Notes under the pieces: model-generated
What the model was told of the DNA's origin: nothing
Databases searched by the model: none
Seen by the model: only the letters and a program-made list of their open reading frames with translations
Shown here: positions 45,409 through 58,748 of the stretch, in pieces
How positions within the stretch are numbered: position 1 is the stretch's first letter
Layout: each line of letters opens with the position of its first letter
NCBI RefSeq assembly: GCF_001704415.2
Contig: NC_030812.1
Location: 53,978,093 to 54,042,092 of the forward strand
Length of the DNA stretch: 64,000 nt
From: Capra hircus
Lineage: Eukaryota; Chordata; Mammalia; Artiodactyla; Bovidae
Direction of reading: 5' to 3'
Made by a program: the position numbers and the translations under genes

Positions 45409-46336
45409 GGTTCCAAATAGGAAAAGGAGTACATCAAGGCTGTATATTGTCATCCTGCTTATTTAACTTATATGCTGGGTACATCATGAGAAATGCTGGG
45501 CTGGAAGAAACACAGGCTGGAATCAAGATTGCTGGGAGAAATATCAATAACTTCAGATATGCAGATGACACCACCCTTATGGCTGAAAGTGAAGAAGAAC
45601 TAAAAAGTCTCTTGATGAAAGTGAAAGAGGAGACTGAAAAAGTTGGCTTAAAGCTCAACATTCAGAAAACGAAGATCATGGCATCTGGTCCCATCACTTC
45701 ATGGGAAATAGATGGGGAAACAGTGGAAACAGAGTCAGACTTTATTTTTCTGGGCTCCAAAATCACCGCAGATGGTGACTGCAGCCATGAAATTAAAAGA
45801 CGCTTACTCCTTGGAAGGAAAGTTATGACCAACCTAGATAGCATATTCAAAAACAGAGACATTACTTTGCCAACAAAGGTCCATCTAGTCAAGGCTATGG
45901 TTTTTCCAGTAGTCATGTATGGATGTGAGAGTTGGAATATGAAGAAAGCTGAGCACTGAAGAATTGATGCTTTTGAGCTGTGGTGTTTGATAAGACTCTT
46001 GAGAGTCCCTTGGACTGCAAGGAGATCCAGCCAGTCCATTCTGAAGAAGATCAGTCCTGATTGTTCTTAGGAAGGAATGATGCTAAAGCTGAAACTCCAG
46101 TACTTTGGCCACCTCACACGAAGAGTTGACTCATTGGAAAAGACTCTGATGCTGGGAGGGATTGGGGGCAGGAGGAGAAGGGGACGACCGAGGATGAGAT
46201 GGCTGGATGGCATCACTGACTCGATAGATGTGAGTCTGAGTGAACTCCAGAAGTTGATGATGGACAGGGAGGCCTGGTGTGCTGTGATTCATGGGATTGC
46301 AAAGAGTCTGACACGACTGAACAACTGAACTGAACT
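45409..46336 (+). mobile_element. BovB LINE 3' end
   Basis: It begins at motif B (GKGVHQGCILS region), keeps YADD at 45558-45569 and an open frame from 45447 to 45959, then has frame breaks before the C-terminal end and tail. Its TATGG flanks (45406-45410, 46336-46340) could be a short target duplication. Sequence is close to consensus, so it is a younger copy. Confidence 0.93.
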
Positions 46337-46340
46337 ATGG

Positions 46341-48406
46341 AACTTTGGAATCAGATGATAAATGATTTTTCAACTTTTATTCTGATACATGCATTTTTTA
46401 AAAAAGTTTCACATAATGGTTGAGAGTCAATGGCATTGAGTAACTGACATTATCAGACACTAGGTTTTATCTTTTGGACAGAAGGCAAATCAATCTCAAA
46501 GCATCTCAAAGCATTGGAGGTTATATCTTCCAACGAGGCTAAAAAGTACCAAGATGCTTGCAAATTTGAAATAAAGAAGGTTATAAAAACCAGAATACTT
46601 TTGGTTAAACCTTCAAAACTTAAGGCCATCCAAGTAAAAACTAATCTCTCTTCAAGACAAAAATTTAATTTGAATTTATGCAACAAATATTCATTGAGTA
46701 TCTCCCATGTGCCAGGCACATACTTCTTAATTGCTAGATGATTCACAATGATCTTAGAAAGATGTACAGGGAGGCTTTAACAAGTATAATTTATATCTTG
46801 ACTTTTTTTTTCCATCCAGATGAATATAGAAAATAATTTCAAGAAAACCTGAAATACATAGAAACATACAAATAAGCAAGCTAGGAAATTAGTCTATAAG
46901 GGCACACCTATGAAAGAGACCAATTGCTCCCCTCTGTAACCTTTGGACCTTTCTTTCTCCTCTCTTCATTTTTATGGTTACCGTGGTAAAAAGGCAGTAG
47001 CAGCAGCATCCCAGGGTCAAAGGCAATCGAGAATTAGTTTCATAATATTCATCATTACTCATTTCAGATGCTTAAAATGTATTGCTACTCATTGTTTAAC
47101 ATGCAGCCTTTAAGGAAATGAAAGAAAATTAAGCAGAGTTAAAATGTTTTTCTTGTAGACTTACTCTTACAAAGTCTCAATTTCTCCTCCTGCTTAGGGT
47201 TTTGGGGACGCTTTTCCCTAATCTTTGTGTGGCATTACTACAAAATAACTTTAGAGCTGTACTCTCAATTATGGAAGACACTAGCACATGTGGCTGCTTA
47301 AATCACTTAAAATTAATTACATGTCAAGCATTCAATAGCTAAACATGGCCAGTGGCTACCATATTGGACCACACAGACACAGAACATTTCCATCATCTAA
47401 GAAAGTTCTCCTGGGCAACTCAGGTATCTTCAAGGAGGTTGTCTAGAGTTACTTGGCACAGGTCAAGTTAACAGCTGAGAGTCCAAGTTGGATTGTTATA
47501 TTTTACAACAGCACAAGTGCCAGGTGATGGTGGTAGTAATTAGTGCTTTAGGAATCAGAAAAGAGAGAGTTCACCGTGAGCGAAATGGTCAGGGGAAACT
47601 TCAAAGAAAAGGTGAACTTTGAGTTGAGTCCCAAGGGACAGTTAGGATTTAGGCAAGGAGCAAGTAACAAAGGTATTCTAGATGATGGACAAATATATAT
47701 TTTATATATATATATATATGTCAAATAATTTAAGATATATTTAAGACAGTGAACTGAAAGTTCATATTTAGAAAATTAATTTGAAATAGGTGATTTTGGA
47801 GGCTAAGATGAGTGACAACATGAAGCACAGATTTAGAAGGATGTTGAGAATTCTTGAAATTTTTCTGAGGTCTATTTTCTATGAAGGATATATCAGCAGG
47901 GCCACTGTAGCTGAAAGAGTGCTTTCATTGTCAGTTAGAATAAAAGGGCTCCCTTGAACTCCAGAATTTTTTTTAAGTTGGTATCTTAATAGCTATAACA
48001 AGTGAAACAAATATAAAATGACTTTAGTAAATTATACGTTTAAGTAGTAAACATAAAATTATAGAAAATTGAAAATTTAATCACAATAAAGAATTGAATA
48101 AAATACAATTTATTATAAAATAATTATGTACTTACTTTCATAGGAAACAAAATCCTTTATGACTGCTTCAATTCTCACTTATGCTATTTCTGAACAGAAA
48201 TGCCTACTAAGTTTAACAGCCTTTCTTGCAGCATTGTTTTTAAAAATATACATTGGTATTTGAGCTTCCACGATTGGCTTACACTGAAGCTCCAACCAAC
48301 TCTGAAATCACATGCCAAGGTTTTTAGCAAACCAACAAATCACTTTTCCCACTGAAATTTTGTGGCTGTTACTTTTACAGGTTCTGCTTAGGTTTTGTAT
48401 TTCCTT
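46341..48406. other. Long unique AT-rich stretch
   Basis: Two short pieces (46678-46745 and 47570-47660) resemble old mammalian repeats. A (TA)n tract lies at 47693-47719. No gene signal. Confidence 0.4.
47693..47719. repeat. (TA)n microsatellite
   Basis: Alternating TA with one TTT interruption. Confidence 0.9.
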
Positions 48407-48579
48407 CTGCCTGCAATGTGGGAGACTCGAGTTCGATCCCTGGGTCAGGAAGATCCTCTGAAGAAGGAAATGGCCACCCAGTCCAGTATGCTTGCTGGAA
48501 AATCCCATGGACAGAGGAGCCTGGCAGGCTACAGTCAACGGGGTCACAGAGTCAAATAGGACTGAACGACCTCACTTTC
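48407..48579 (+). mobile_element. Bov-tA SINE, 5' truncated
   Basis: It starts inside the tRNA-derived head at CTGCCTGCAATGTGGGAG and continues through the BOV-A body. Confidence 0.9.
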
Positions 48580-48769
48580 TATATGAGTAAATTCTCAGTG
48601 CTTTAAACTAATTGCCTTGGAATTATTCCTTGGTGGTTAATCCAGAGATCCCTTCCTATACACCTGGTCCCTCTGTGTTTGGTCAGATTTTCACTGTCTT
48701 GTCAGGCAGAAACCACAGCAGAGCCCTCACTCTGCCCAAGATTAATTTTTCCTTGATTAGTGTCATCAT

Positions 48770-49040
48770 TGGAGAAGGCAATGGCACCCCACTCCAGTAC
48801 TCTAGCCTGGAAAAATCCCATGGACGGAGGAGCCTGGTAGGCTGCAGTCCATGGGGTCCCTAAGAGTCAGACACAACTGAGTGACTTCACTTTCACTTTT
48901 CACTTTCATGCATTGGAGAAGGAAATGGCAACCCACTCCAGTGTTCTTGCCTGGAGAATCCCAGGGACGGAGGAGCCTGGTGAGCTGTCGTCTATGGGGT
49001 TGCACAGAGCTGGACACGACTGAAGCGACTTAGCAGCAGC
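48770..49040 (+). mobile_element. BOV-A2 dimeric SINE with perfect target duplication
   Basis: A full dimer on the plus strand with the linker CACTTTTCACTTTCATGCAT and a GCAGCAGC end. Flanks AGTGTCATCAT at 48759-48769 and 49041-49051 are identical. Confidence 0.96.
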
Positions 49041-49051
49041 AGTGTCATCAT

Positions 49052-51638
49052 AATTCAAATTAAATGTCAGAAGAGTATTAAAAATGGCATAAAATTTTTA
49101 TGACCATAAATCTATTTTTTCAAAATTATGTTGGGTGCAAAATTTTTAAAAAATCGATTTGAAATTTAGTTTTGAATTCCAAACAGATAATGGAATTTGA
49201 GGTCAAAGTAACTTTCCCTTTTCTATGTTGGATAAATTGACATCAATGGAAAGATGTTCACAATTTGTTTGGCATCAATGATATTGGCTTTGTAAATACT
49301 TTAAATTACTTTGATGCTTGACATTATGTATATCAAATTTTGGCTTATGCATCATTTCATGTAAAACATTAAACCAAATTAGTTCTTGGTGAATACATTT
49401 TCAAAAATATGGTTTTGAAATACTTTTGGCTTGTGTTCTATAATGTATATCTTTATTAATATCACAATCAGTTTATGTAAGAGCACATACTGCTTCTAAT
49501 TGAGTTTTAATGGCCTAATGGCAATGACTTGAATTTTTCATTGTGGATTCTGCAATGGTTTTGAATTTGCGTTTATTAAATGTTTTCAAACATTTCAGTA
49601 TTTCATTGAAGCCAAAAAGTATTAATTATATAGCTCTTGGATAAGGAAAAGGAAACCCTAAGTGATAGTAAAAAAATTTTCTTGCTTGATTGTTTGTTAT
49701 AGAACAGAACATTTAGAATGCTTTAGATTTTTTTTCCCAAGGATCTTTTGTAGCAAAAGATTATGTTTTCCATGTTTCCAAACTGAGATGCTTTAGAATC
49801 CCAGGCTTCCAAAATGTTTAGCTTAAATTTATTCTTTTTTATCTAGTCTATTAAATTTATTTGTTTGTTTTACATATATATATATATACACACATATACA
49901 TATATACATAATTTACCAGGATCTGGTTTTATATTTCACTCCCTAAATAATGTGCAATATTATTTGTCAATGTTTATATTCTGCATAAAAGTTTGGCCAT
50001 AATGCTTTCAAATTTGATTTTGGTTTCTGTAAAATGAAAAGTCCCATTATCATGCACATAAAGCTTCTTGGATGATTTTCTGGGCAGTGGGCATCACTTT
50101 GCCAAAAGCAAAGTCATATATTGTTCATTCAAATATAGGACATCAATATTTTTATCATTAGTATAAAATGTCATCATATCATTGTGCTAATTATATCAGT
50201 AAAAATGATTTCAGTTTAAAAATACTATTTTACTTTGTTCATGTTTATGAAAATGCAGTAGGTATAATGCCAATAATTGTAGAATCAGTCTCAATCTTCA
50301 GTTGATTTTTCCATCAACTGAAGAGTTTAAAATATAAAAAAGAAAATTGCATAATCACCAAAGATAATAAATTAAATGGAGTGCTATGGGTTTTTCACTA
50401 TTTTGAAGAATTTGTGTCTAATAAATTTCTGAAGACATCATGTTAATACTATCCTTTGGAAAACTGAAATGTCTTATTATTTAGGCTATGTACGTGGATC
50501 AGCAGACATAGGCTTAGTGTAATAAGGTCATTGTGATTTTTCTATGCCTATAAAAATTCTAAAGTGACAGCTTCTGTAGTGAAATTCTGTAGTGATAGCT
50601 TCCATGGGGACATGTTGTAAATTTACCCATGCTTCATCTGTACCCTAATTGGCCACATTCTGCTCACATTAAGAACTCTGAAGTACTTTTCACTTTTTTC
50701 CACCTTTCTATTTTCTCCAAAATTTTATTCAACTGTTATAATATTATTTTATAATAACTTTCTGCTTTTTATGAACACAATTTTAATAAAAGTTTTTTAA
50801 AGTTCTAATAATAGTTTAGCATTTTATCATTTAAAACAATTATAAATATATTTATGTAATAAATTGCTAAATTTTATTAGGAGTTAATTTTTGTACAGTA
50901 GATATTTTGTGACAACAAATAATCAACAGCTATCATTTATTTTATGGCTCATTACATGGTAATATTTAAATATATGACATACTTTAAAGGTTATTAATGG
51001 CACATGGATATTGCTTATTGTACTCTGATTCATATTATAGTGAAAATTTTTGTACATTTAAATCAAGAACTAAGTAATATTAATACTATCTGGTGTAATA
51101 AATAAATAGTAAATAAAAGTAACAAAAATATGGGTGCCAAATTTAGCCATATATTATATTAACAGGAAATTGTAAAAATTAGATATTTACTGATCACTAA
51201 ATATCTTAATATATTAACTATAAAAACAACTTATTTAGTGCCACAACATATTTTAGATACGATCAGATCAACAGGGTCTTTCAGTTATCAAACTTGTTTC
51301 TCTTTCATATATTAATGTGGCATAACATTATCTGTATATATATATAATTATAAAATATATGTCTTAGAATAACACACTTTACTCCTGTTAGTCACAAAAT
51401 TATCATAGTATATTCATTTTTTTAGAACAAGATACTACCACATCAGAAATTAAGTCAATAGACAACAGAGAAAAGCTACATTTTGGGGGCAAGAACTGAT
51501 ATAAACCTGTGTTCTGGGTTTCTTGTTTTATAAGCAAATTCTATTTCTAGTTTTTAACATTTTATAACAATCAGGAAACTTTAAAATAGTCTATTACATT
51601 CAGCAATCCCAATAATGCTTTAAGAATATGATATAGCT
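49052..51638. other. Long very AT-rich unique stretch
   Basis: About 2.6 kb without a recognised repeat except a (TA)n/(CA)n microsatellite at 49871-49908. No open frames of note. Confidence 0.45.
49871..49908. repeat. (TA)n/(CA)n compound microsatellite
   Basis: A TATATA run passes into ACACACA and then TATACA units. Confidence 0.9.
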
Positions 51639-51904
51639 GCTAAGTCACATCATTCACGTCTGACTCTGTCCGACCCCATAGACAGCAGCCCAACAGGCTC
51701 CCTTGTCCCTGGGATTCTCAAGGCAAGAACACTGGAGTGGGTTGCCATTTCCTTCTCCAGTGCATGAAAGTGGAAAGTGAAAGTGAAGTCGCTCATTCGT
51801 GTCTGACTCTTAGCGACCCCATGGACTGCAGCCCACCAGGCTCTTCCGTCCATGAGATTTTCCAGGCAAGAGTACTGGAGTGGGGTGCCATTGCCTTCTC
51901 CACA
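51639..51904 (-). mobile_element. BOV-A2 dimeric SINE with target duplication
   Basis: A minus-strand dimer flanked by ATATAGCT at 51631-51638 and 51905-51912. Confidence 0.95.
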
Positions 51905-51912
51905 ATATAGCT

Positions 51913-54332
51913 AAGTTTTCCTATAATCAGCTTTCCAGGCTGGAAAAGCAAAATTATTTGTAACCACTTCTGTTAAAGGCCAGAGATGATATCCTACTTC
52001 AGAAGCATTTCCAAACACCTAGTTTCTATGGAGATTGATAAATTACCTCAGAACAACATGTTGGTGTATGGAAGGAGGTTTAAAATTGACTCTTTGATTT
52101 ATTCAATGATTTTATAATAAATCAACTGCCTTCTCTATGTAGTATAATATTTTCTGTTAAACAACAGGTCGATTGGCTAAGCATCACAATTTTGTTGTTC
52201 TCTGTAAAATGTTATAGTGAGTAAAATTATATTTTTATGGCTGTGAGTAATGAGCACTCATACACTAGTTTTGATTTACTAACCTAATTCTTATCCACAT
52301 GAACTGCCATTCTCAGCTGCATTTATCTTCTTTGGTCTTCCTGTCCTTTCTAAATACCATTGTTTTAGCTGTCCATAATATCATTATTTTTCTTAATTTT
52401 TAAGAGCACAGACAACTTAACAAAGAAGTTATCCGCTATTTATCTTTGGAGAGAATTTCAATATATTAGCCAAGTTAATTTATAGAAACTTTAGGCTTTT
52501 TTAGAATATTATATTTTTTACTATAGATTGACCAGCAGATCTCTTCAATCTCAAGTACTTCACATAAAATCATATTCAAGCAACTTATGTCTATAGTTTT
52601 AACTTCACATGTTAAATCATTCTTTTTTCATCTCCCTATAGAAAATGAAATTGTTTGGAAGAATATTGTAAATATGTTAGTTATTAATTTAAGAAGCTGA
52701 TAGAAGAATATTCACCCCATCATTTTATTCCTGTTGCAAGATATGTTAATGCCTACCAGGCAGATATGAAAAAAGGTGATGCCACTAGCCACATAATAAA
52801 ATAATGTCTTGGCAGCGTCTGTTAAAATGAGGAGATTGACTGAGTGGACTATTTTCTGGGTCGACATGTTTGATATTTTTCTAGATTCCAAACGCCACCT
52901 ATTGGTGGGAGGTTTCTGCAAAATATATTAAGCAAATACAACAAACAAAATCACAGGATAAGTGAATTGAGTGAGATATGTTCACCAAATACAGAGATCA
53001 TACGTTTGTCTGAACTACAGATCTGGCAAGTGGCTTATGGATGATTTTGAGGAATGAATATGACAAGAGAAAACTGCTATTTGATATTTTTCCCCACCAG
53101 TATCATTTCTTTTTTCCAACTTTTGAAATTTGGTCACTTAACACTTGCATGGAAATCACCATATTTCTTGGAACTGCCTGAAAGTTTTAGACTTAGAACT
53201 GTCCTTTGTTTGTATTGCAGTCATGGACTAGACTAGAGGAGAGTTTCGGAAGGAAAAGTGTTTTACAAAACAAGTTTAGAAAGAATTTGAAGACAATTTT
53301 CAGTTACAAAAACTGGTCAAAATAAAGAACATGTCGTAATTATAACCTGAAGAGCACTTGTGTAAGTTGTTTGAATGGAATCAAATAACTAAGGTATAAG
53401 TCAAACATTAAAAACAGGATAAGACTGTCAAAACAAGGGAAAATTGTCCCAATAAACTAACACAATTCACACAAAAGAAACAAATAGAGAGAGAAAGAGA
53501 GAACTAATGGTAGGCATCCCTGTTTCCACTTTCCTCACTGAGCCATAGCTTCTTTTGATTCAAGACCTCAAGTCCACCCACGTGATTCAGACGCTGCTCT
53601 CCTGACCTCTTATAGTAGTTCATGGGTATTTTATCACAGGACTTTATCCATTGCAAGATAACTGTTTACTCATTGACAGGAGACTGGGGATCAAATTTTA
53701 TTCATCTCTGTATCTATGGTGCTTGCACAGTGCCTGGGCAAAATAACTTTTCACAATTTCCTGTTGGAAAAATGGGTAAACTCCAAGCTCACAACTCCTA
53801 CAAATTCCAAATGGGCAAATGAAAAACATTTGTTTCACCTCCATCTTCTTTGTTCATTCTTCATTATCACTCATGTCTCTTAAGTTCGGTGTGTCCCAAC
53901 ACTTGTTTCTTATCTCCTGTCTTCTATGAATATTCAAATCTTTAACGGCATCATTCGCTCACCTCATTTTAAATACCACTAGTGACCCACCAATGTACAA
54001 CTTAAGCCAAGACCTTTTCCCAGAATCCCAACTGTCTACTGCATATTTGTACTTAGATGTCTAATGGCATCTTAAACTCAGCATGTCCAAAATGAAACCT
54101 CTGATTTCCAGCCCACCAAAATCTGCTCAGTCAATGGAAACTCCATGACTGGAGTTATAGACCCAATCTTGGAGTTATTCTTTCTCTCTTACACAGTATA
54201 TGTCAGCAAATACTATCATCTCTACTTTGAAAATATACCCAAGATTGGACAACATCCAACTGCCTCCACCCTGACATGCCTTATCAGTGGTTTTCCTGCT
54301 TTGGCCTTTTCCAGCCCCTTTATTCCCAGTGC
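51913..54332. other. Unique AT-rich stretch; old repeat near the end
   Basis: No gene. A GA-rich stretch lies at 53486-53502. The text at 54050-54300 (ACTCAGCATGTCCAAAATGA, TCTACTTTGAAAATATACCC) follows an old mammalian interspersed repeat that I cannot name safely. Confidence 0.4.
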
Positions 54333-54340
54333 AGCAGCGA

Positions 54341-54985
54341 GTTCAGTTCAGTTCAGTCGCTCAGTCATGTCCGACTCTTTGCAACCCCATTAGTCGCAGC
54401 ACGCCAGGCCTCCTTGTCCATCACCATCTCCCGGAGTTCACTCAGACTCACGTTCATCGAGTCCGTGATGCCATCCAGCCATCTCATCCTGGGTCGTCCC
54501 CTTCTCCTCCTGTCCCCAATCCCTCCCAGCATCAGAGTCTTTTACAATGAGTCAACTCCTCGCATGAAGTGGCCAAAGTACTGGAGTTTCAGCTTTAGCT
54601 TCATTCCTTCCAAAGAAATCCCAGGGCTGATCTCCTTCAGAATGGACTGGTCGGATCTCCTTGCAGTCCAAGGGACTCTCAAGAGTCTTATCCAACACCA
54701 CAGTTCAAAAGCATCAATTCTTCGGCACTCAGCCTTCTTCACAGTCCAGCTCTCACATCCATACATGACCACAGGAAAAACCATAGCCTTGACTAGACAG
54801 ACCTTAGTCAGCAAAGTAATGTCTCTGCTTTTGAATATGCTATCTAGGTTGCTCATAACTTTTCTTCCAAGGAGTAAGCGTCTTTTAATTTCATGGCTGC
54901 AATCACCATCTGCAGTGATTTTGGAGCCCCCCCAAAATAAAGTCTGACACTATTTCTATTGTTTCCCCATCTATTTCCCATGAAG
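54341..54985 (-). mobile_element. BovB LINE 3' fragment
   Basis: It runs from the tail complement (GTTCAGTTCAGTTCAGTCGC) to the ASGPITSWE region. Flanks AGCAGCGAGT (54333-54342) and AGCAGCAAGT (54984-54993) look like a duplication with one change. The 223-codon plus-strand frame across it is antisense BovB, not a gene. Confidence 0.92.
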
Positions 54986-55039
54986 CAGCAAGTGATCCTA
55001 CTACATAGAAGTTAGACCATATTAGTCTCTGCCAGGTGG

Positions 55040-55095
55040 AGCAGTGCACAGTATCTGCATGCCAATGCAGGAGACACAGGAGATATGGGTCACAA
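55040..55095 (+). mobile_element. Bov-tA SINE head remnant
   Basis: TATCTGCATGCCAATGCAGG and following bases match the SINE head only. Weak. Confidence 0.45.
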
Positions 55096-55205
55096 GATTT
55101 CCCTGCTTTATTTATCTCCTTAAAGTATAACCATCTTACATGCTTTATAATTACTTTATATTTTCAATTTTGTTGTCTACTTCCTTATGCTTGAATGTAA
55201 GCCAC

Positions 55206-56796
55206 AGAAGAACAAAAAAGATCTTCATGACCAAGATAAACATGATGGTGTGATCACTCACCTAGAGCCAGACATCCTGGAATGTGAAGTCAAGGGGGCC
55301 TTAGGAAGCATCACTACAAACAAAGCTAGTGGAGGTGATGGAATTCCAGTTGACCTGTTTCAAATCCTGAAAGATGATGCTGTGAAAGTGCTGCACTCAA
55401 TATGCCAGCAAATTTGGAAAACTCACCAGTAGCCACAGGACTAGAAAAGGTCAGTTTTCATTCCAATCCCAAAGAAAGGCAATGCCAAAGAATGCTCAAA
55501 CTATCACACAATTGCACTTATCTCACACGCTAGTAAAGTAATGCTCAAAATTCTCCAAGCCAGGCTTCAGCAATTCATAAACCGTGAACTTCCAGATGTT
55601 CAAGCTGGTTTTAGAAAAGGCAGAGGAACCAGAGATCAAATTGCCAACATCCGCTGGATCATGGAAAAAGCAAGAGAATTCCAGAAAAACATCTATTTCT
55701 GCTTTATTGACTATGCCAAACCCTTTGACTGTGTGGATCACAACACACTGTGGAAAATTCTAAAAGAGATGGGAATACCAGACCACCTGACCTGTCTCTT
55801 GAGAAACCTATATGCAGGTCAGGAAGCAACAGTTAGAAGTGGACATGGAACAACAGACTGGTTCCAAATAGGAAAAGGAGTACATCAAGGCTGTATATTG
55901 TCACCCTGCTTATTTAACTTATCTCCAGAGAACATCATGAGAAATGCTGGACTGGAAGAAGCACAAGCTGAAATCAAGATTCCCGGGAGAAATATTAATA
56001 ACCTCAGATATGCAGATGACACTACCCTTATGGCAGAAAGTGAAGAGGAATTAAAAAGCCTCTTGATGAAAGTGAAAGAGGAGAGTGAAAAAGTTGGCTT
56101 AAAGCTCAACATTCAGAAAACGAAGATCATGGCCTCTGGTCCCATCACTTCATGGGAAATAGATGGGGAAACAGTGGAAACAGCGTCAGACTTTATTTTG
56201 GGGGCTCCAAAATCACTGCAGATGGTGATTGCAGCCATGGAATTAAAAGACACTTACTCCTTGGAAGGAAAGTTATGACCAACCTAGATAGCATATTGAA
56301 AAACAGAGACATTACTTTGCCAACAAAGGTCCGTCTAGTCAAGGCTATGGTTTTTCCAGTAGTCATGTGTGGATGTGAGAGTTGAACTGTGACGAAAGCT
56401 GAGCGCTGAAGAATTGATGCTTTTGAACTGTGGTGTTGGAGAAGACTCTTGAGAGTCCCTTGGACTGCAAGGAGATCCAAACAGTTCATTCTGAAGGAGA
56501 TCAGTCCTGGTTGTTCTTAGAAAGGACTAATGCTGAGGCTGAAACTCCAGTACTTTGGCCACCTCACACGAAGAGTTGACTCATTGTAAAAGACTCTGAT
56601 GCTGGGAGGGCTTGAGGGCAGGAGAAGGGGATGACAGAGGATGAGATGGCTGGGTGGCATCACTGACTTGATGTACATGAGTTTGAGTGAACTTTGGGAG
56701 TTGGTAATGGACAGGGAGGCCTGGCGTGCTGCAATTCATGGGATTGCAAAGAGTCGGACATGACTGAGTGACTGAACTGAACTGAACTGAACTGAA
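55206..56796 (+). mobile_element. BovB LINE, RT and C-terminus
   Basis: 5' truncated at LYKKDLHDQDKHDG. It includes the full RT and the (ACTGA)n tail. It shares several coding changes with the minus-strand copy at 57053-60799 and stands in inverted orientation to it. Confidence 0.94.
55541..56278 (+). pseudogene. BovB reverse transcriptase core, 245-codon frame
   Basis: An open frame covers the RT palm: LPDVQAGFRKGRGTRDQIAN, motif A as FIDYAKPFD (Pro where other copies have Ala), motif B QGCILSPCLF, YADD at 56009-56020 and the GLKLNIQKTKIM segment. Upstream, TAG codons at 55430-55432 and 55442-55444 replace the two Trp of the QWPQDWKRS segment. The frame is lost at the G-run near 56198 and recovers in another phase (56152-56385). 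Inactive. Confidence 0.92.
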
Positions 56797-57033
56797 GCCC
56801 CACGAGATCAGAAATTTTTATATTTGTATAGACACAAAAGGTGTTAAATGAACATTAATTCAATAAAAGAAATTTTATTGATTCATTATTTGCTTATTCA
56901 AGATATATTTACTGAGGACCCACTATGTTCTAGGTATTGTTCTAGGCTGTTTGTCCAGCCTGACTACAATCACTCCAGGCCTCCAGCTTTTTGTCTAATG
57001 ATGATGCATTGTGATTGGTGTTGAACATAATTT

Positions 57034-57052
57034 GGGATTCCCCGGTGGCTCA
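57034..57052 (+). mobile_element. Bov-tA SINE, left end of a copy split by BovB
   Basis: Nineteen bases of the SINE head, GGGATTCCCCGGTGGCTCA. The copy resumes at 60806. The SINE's own target repeat TGAACATAATTT lies at 57022-57033 and again at 61001-61012. Confidence 0.92.
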
Positions 57053-57817
57053 TTTCAGTTCAGTCACTCAGTAGTGTCCGACTCTTCGCGACCCCATGAA
57101 CCGCAGCATACCAGGCCTCCCTGTCCTTCACCAACTCCTGGTGTTCACCCAAAACCATGTCACCTGAGCCAGTAATGCCATCCAATCATCTCATCCTCTG
57201 TCGTCCCCTTCTCTTCCTGGCCTCAATCTTTCCCAGCATCACGGTCTTTTCAGCTCTTCGCATCGGGTGGCCAAAGTATGGGAGTTTCAGCTTCAACATC
57301 AGTCCCTCCAATGAACATCCAGGACTGATCTCCTTTAGGATGGACTGGTTGGATGTCCTTGCAGTCCAAGGGACTCTCAAGAGTCTTCTCCAATACCACA
57401 GTGCAAAAGCATCAAGTCTTTGACGATCAGCTTTCTTCACTGTCCAACTCTCACATCCATACATGACTACTGGAAAAACCATAACCTTGACTAGACAGAC
57501 CTTTGTTGGCAAAGTAATGTCTCTGCTTTTTAATATGCTGTCTAGTCTGGTCATAATTTTACTTCCAAGGAGTACGTGTCTTTTAATTTCATGGCTGCAA
57601 TCACCATTTGCAGTGATTTTGGAGCCCCAAAATTAAAGTCTGACAGTTTTAACTGTTTCCCCATCTATTTGCCATGAAGTGATGGGATGGGATGCCATGA
57701 TCTTCGTTTTCTGAATGTTGAGCTTTAAGGCAACTTTGTCACTCTCCTGTTTCATTTTCACCAAGAGGTTCTTCAGTTCTTTTACACTTTCTTCCATAAT
57801 GGTGGTGTCATCAGCAT

Positions 57818-58161
57818 CAGTTCAGTTCAGTTCAGTAACTCAGTCATGTCCGACTCTGCGACCCCATGAACTGCAGCACACCAGGCCTCCTTGTCCATCA
57901 CCAGCTCCCGGAGTTCACTCAAACTCATGTCCTTCGAGTCGGTGGTGCCATCCATCCATCTCATCCTCGGTTGTCCCCTTCTCCTCCTGCCCCTAATCCC
58001 TCCCAGTATCAGAGACTTTTCCAGTGAGTCAACTCTTCACATGAGGTGGCCAAAATACTGGAGTTTCAGCTTTAGCATCATTCCTTCCAAATAAATCCCA
58101 GGATTGATCTCCTTCAGAATGGACCTGTTGGATCTCCTTGCAGTCCAAGGGACTCTCAAGA
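57818..58161 (-). mobile_element. Young BovB 3' fragment inside another BovB
   Basis: A 344 bp 5'-truncated BovB whose tail complement (CAGTTCAGTTCAGTTCAGTA) starts at 57818. Flanks GTCATCAGCAT (57807-57817) and GTCATCTGCAT (58162-58172) are an 11 bp target duplication with one change. They are the complement of the host's YADD codons. Confidence 0.94.
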
Positions 58162-58391
58162 GTCATCTGCATATCTGAGTTTATTGATATTTCTCCTGGC
58201 AATCTTGATGCCAGCTTCTGCTTCATCCAGCCCAGCATTTCTCATGATGTACTCTGCATATAAGTTAAATAAGCAGAGTGACAATATACAACCTTGATGT
58301 ACTCCTTTTCCTATTTGGAACCAGTCTGTTGTTCCATGTCCACTTCTAACTGTTGCTTCCTGACCTGCATATAGGTTTCTCAAGAGGCAGG

Positions 58392-58736
58392 TCAGGTAGT
58401 CTGGTATCCCATCTCTTTCAGAATTTTCCACAGTGTGTTGCGATCCACACAGTCAAAGGGTTTGGCATAGTCAATAAAGCAGAAATAGATGTTTTTCGGG
58501 AACTCTCTTGCTTTTTCCATGATCCAGCGGATGTTGGCAATTTGATCTCTGGTTCCTCTGTCTTTTCTAAAACCAGCTTGAACATCTGGAAGTTCACGGT
58601 TCATGAATTGCTGAAGCCTGGCTTGGAGAATTTTGAGCATTACTTTACTAGCGTGTGAGATGAGTGCAATTGTGCGATAGTTTGAGCATTCTTTGGCATT
58701 GCCTTTCTTTGGGATTGGAATGAAAACTGACCTTTT
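58392..58736 (-). pseudogene. BovB RT, motif A region of the nested host
   Basis: The frame reads SVFIPIPKKGNAKE through MLKILQARLQQ and LPDVQAGFRKDRGTRDQ to motif A FIDYAKPFD, then shifts near 58392-58415. TAG codons (complements at 58749-58751 and 58737-58739) replace both Trp of QWPQDWKRS, as in the copy at 55206-56796. Confidence 0.9.
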
Positions 58737-58748
58737 CTAGTCCTGTGG

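Noticed and set aside
54276..54947. A 223-codon plus-strand frame that could pass for a gene
   Set aside because: Most of it lies antisense to the BovB fragment at 54341-54985. The complement reads the BovB C-terminal protein in order.
57891..58094. A plus-strand frame near 58 kb
   Set aside because: Antisense of the inner BovB fragment of the nested locus.
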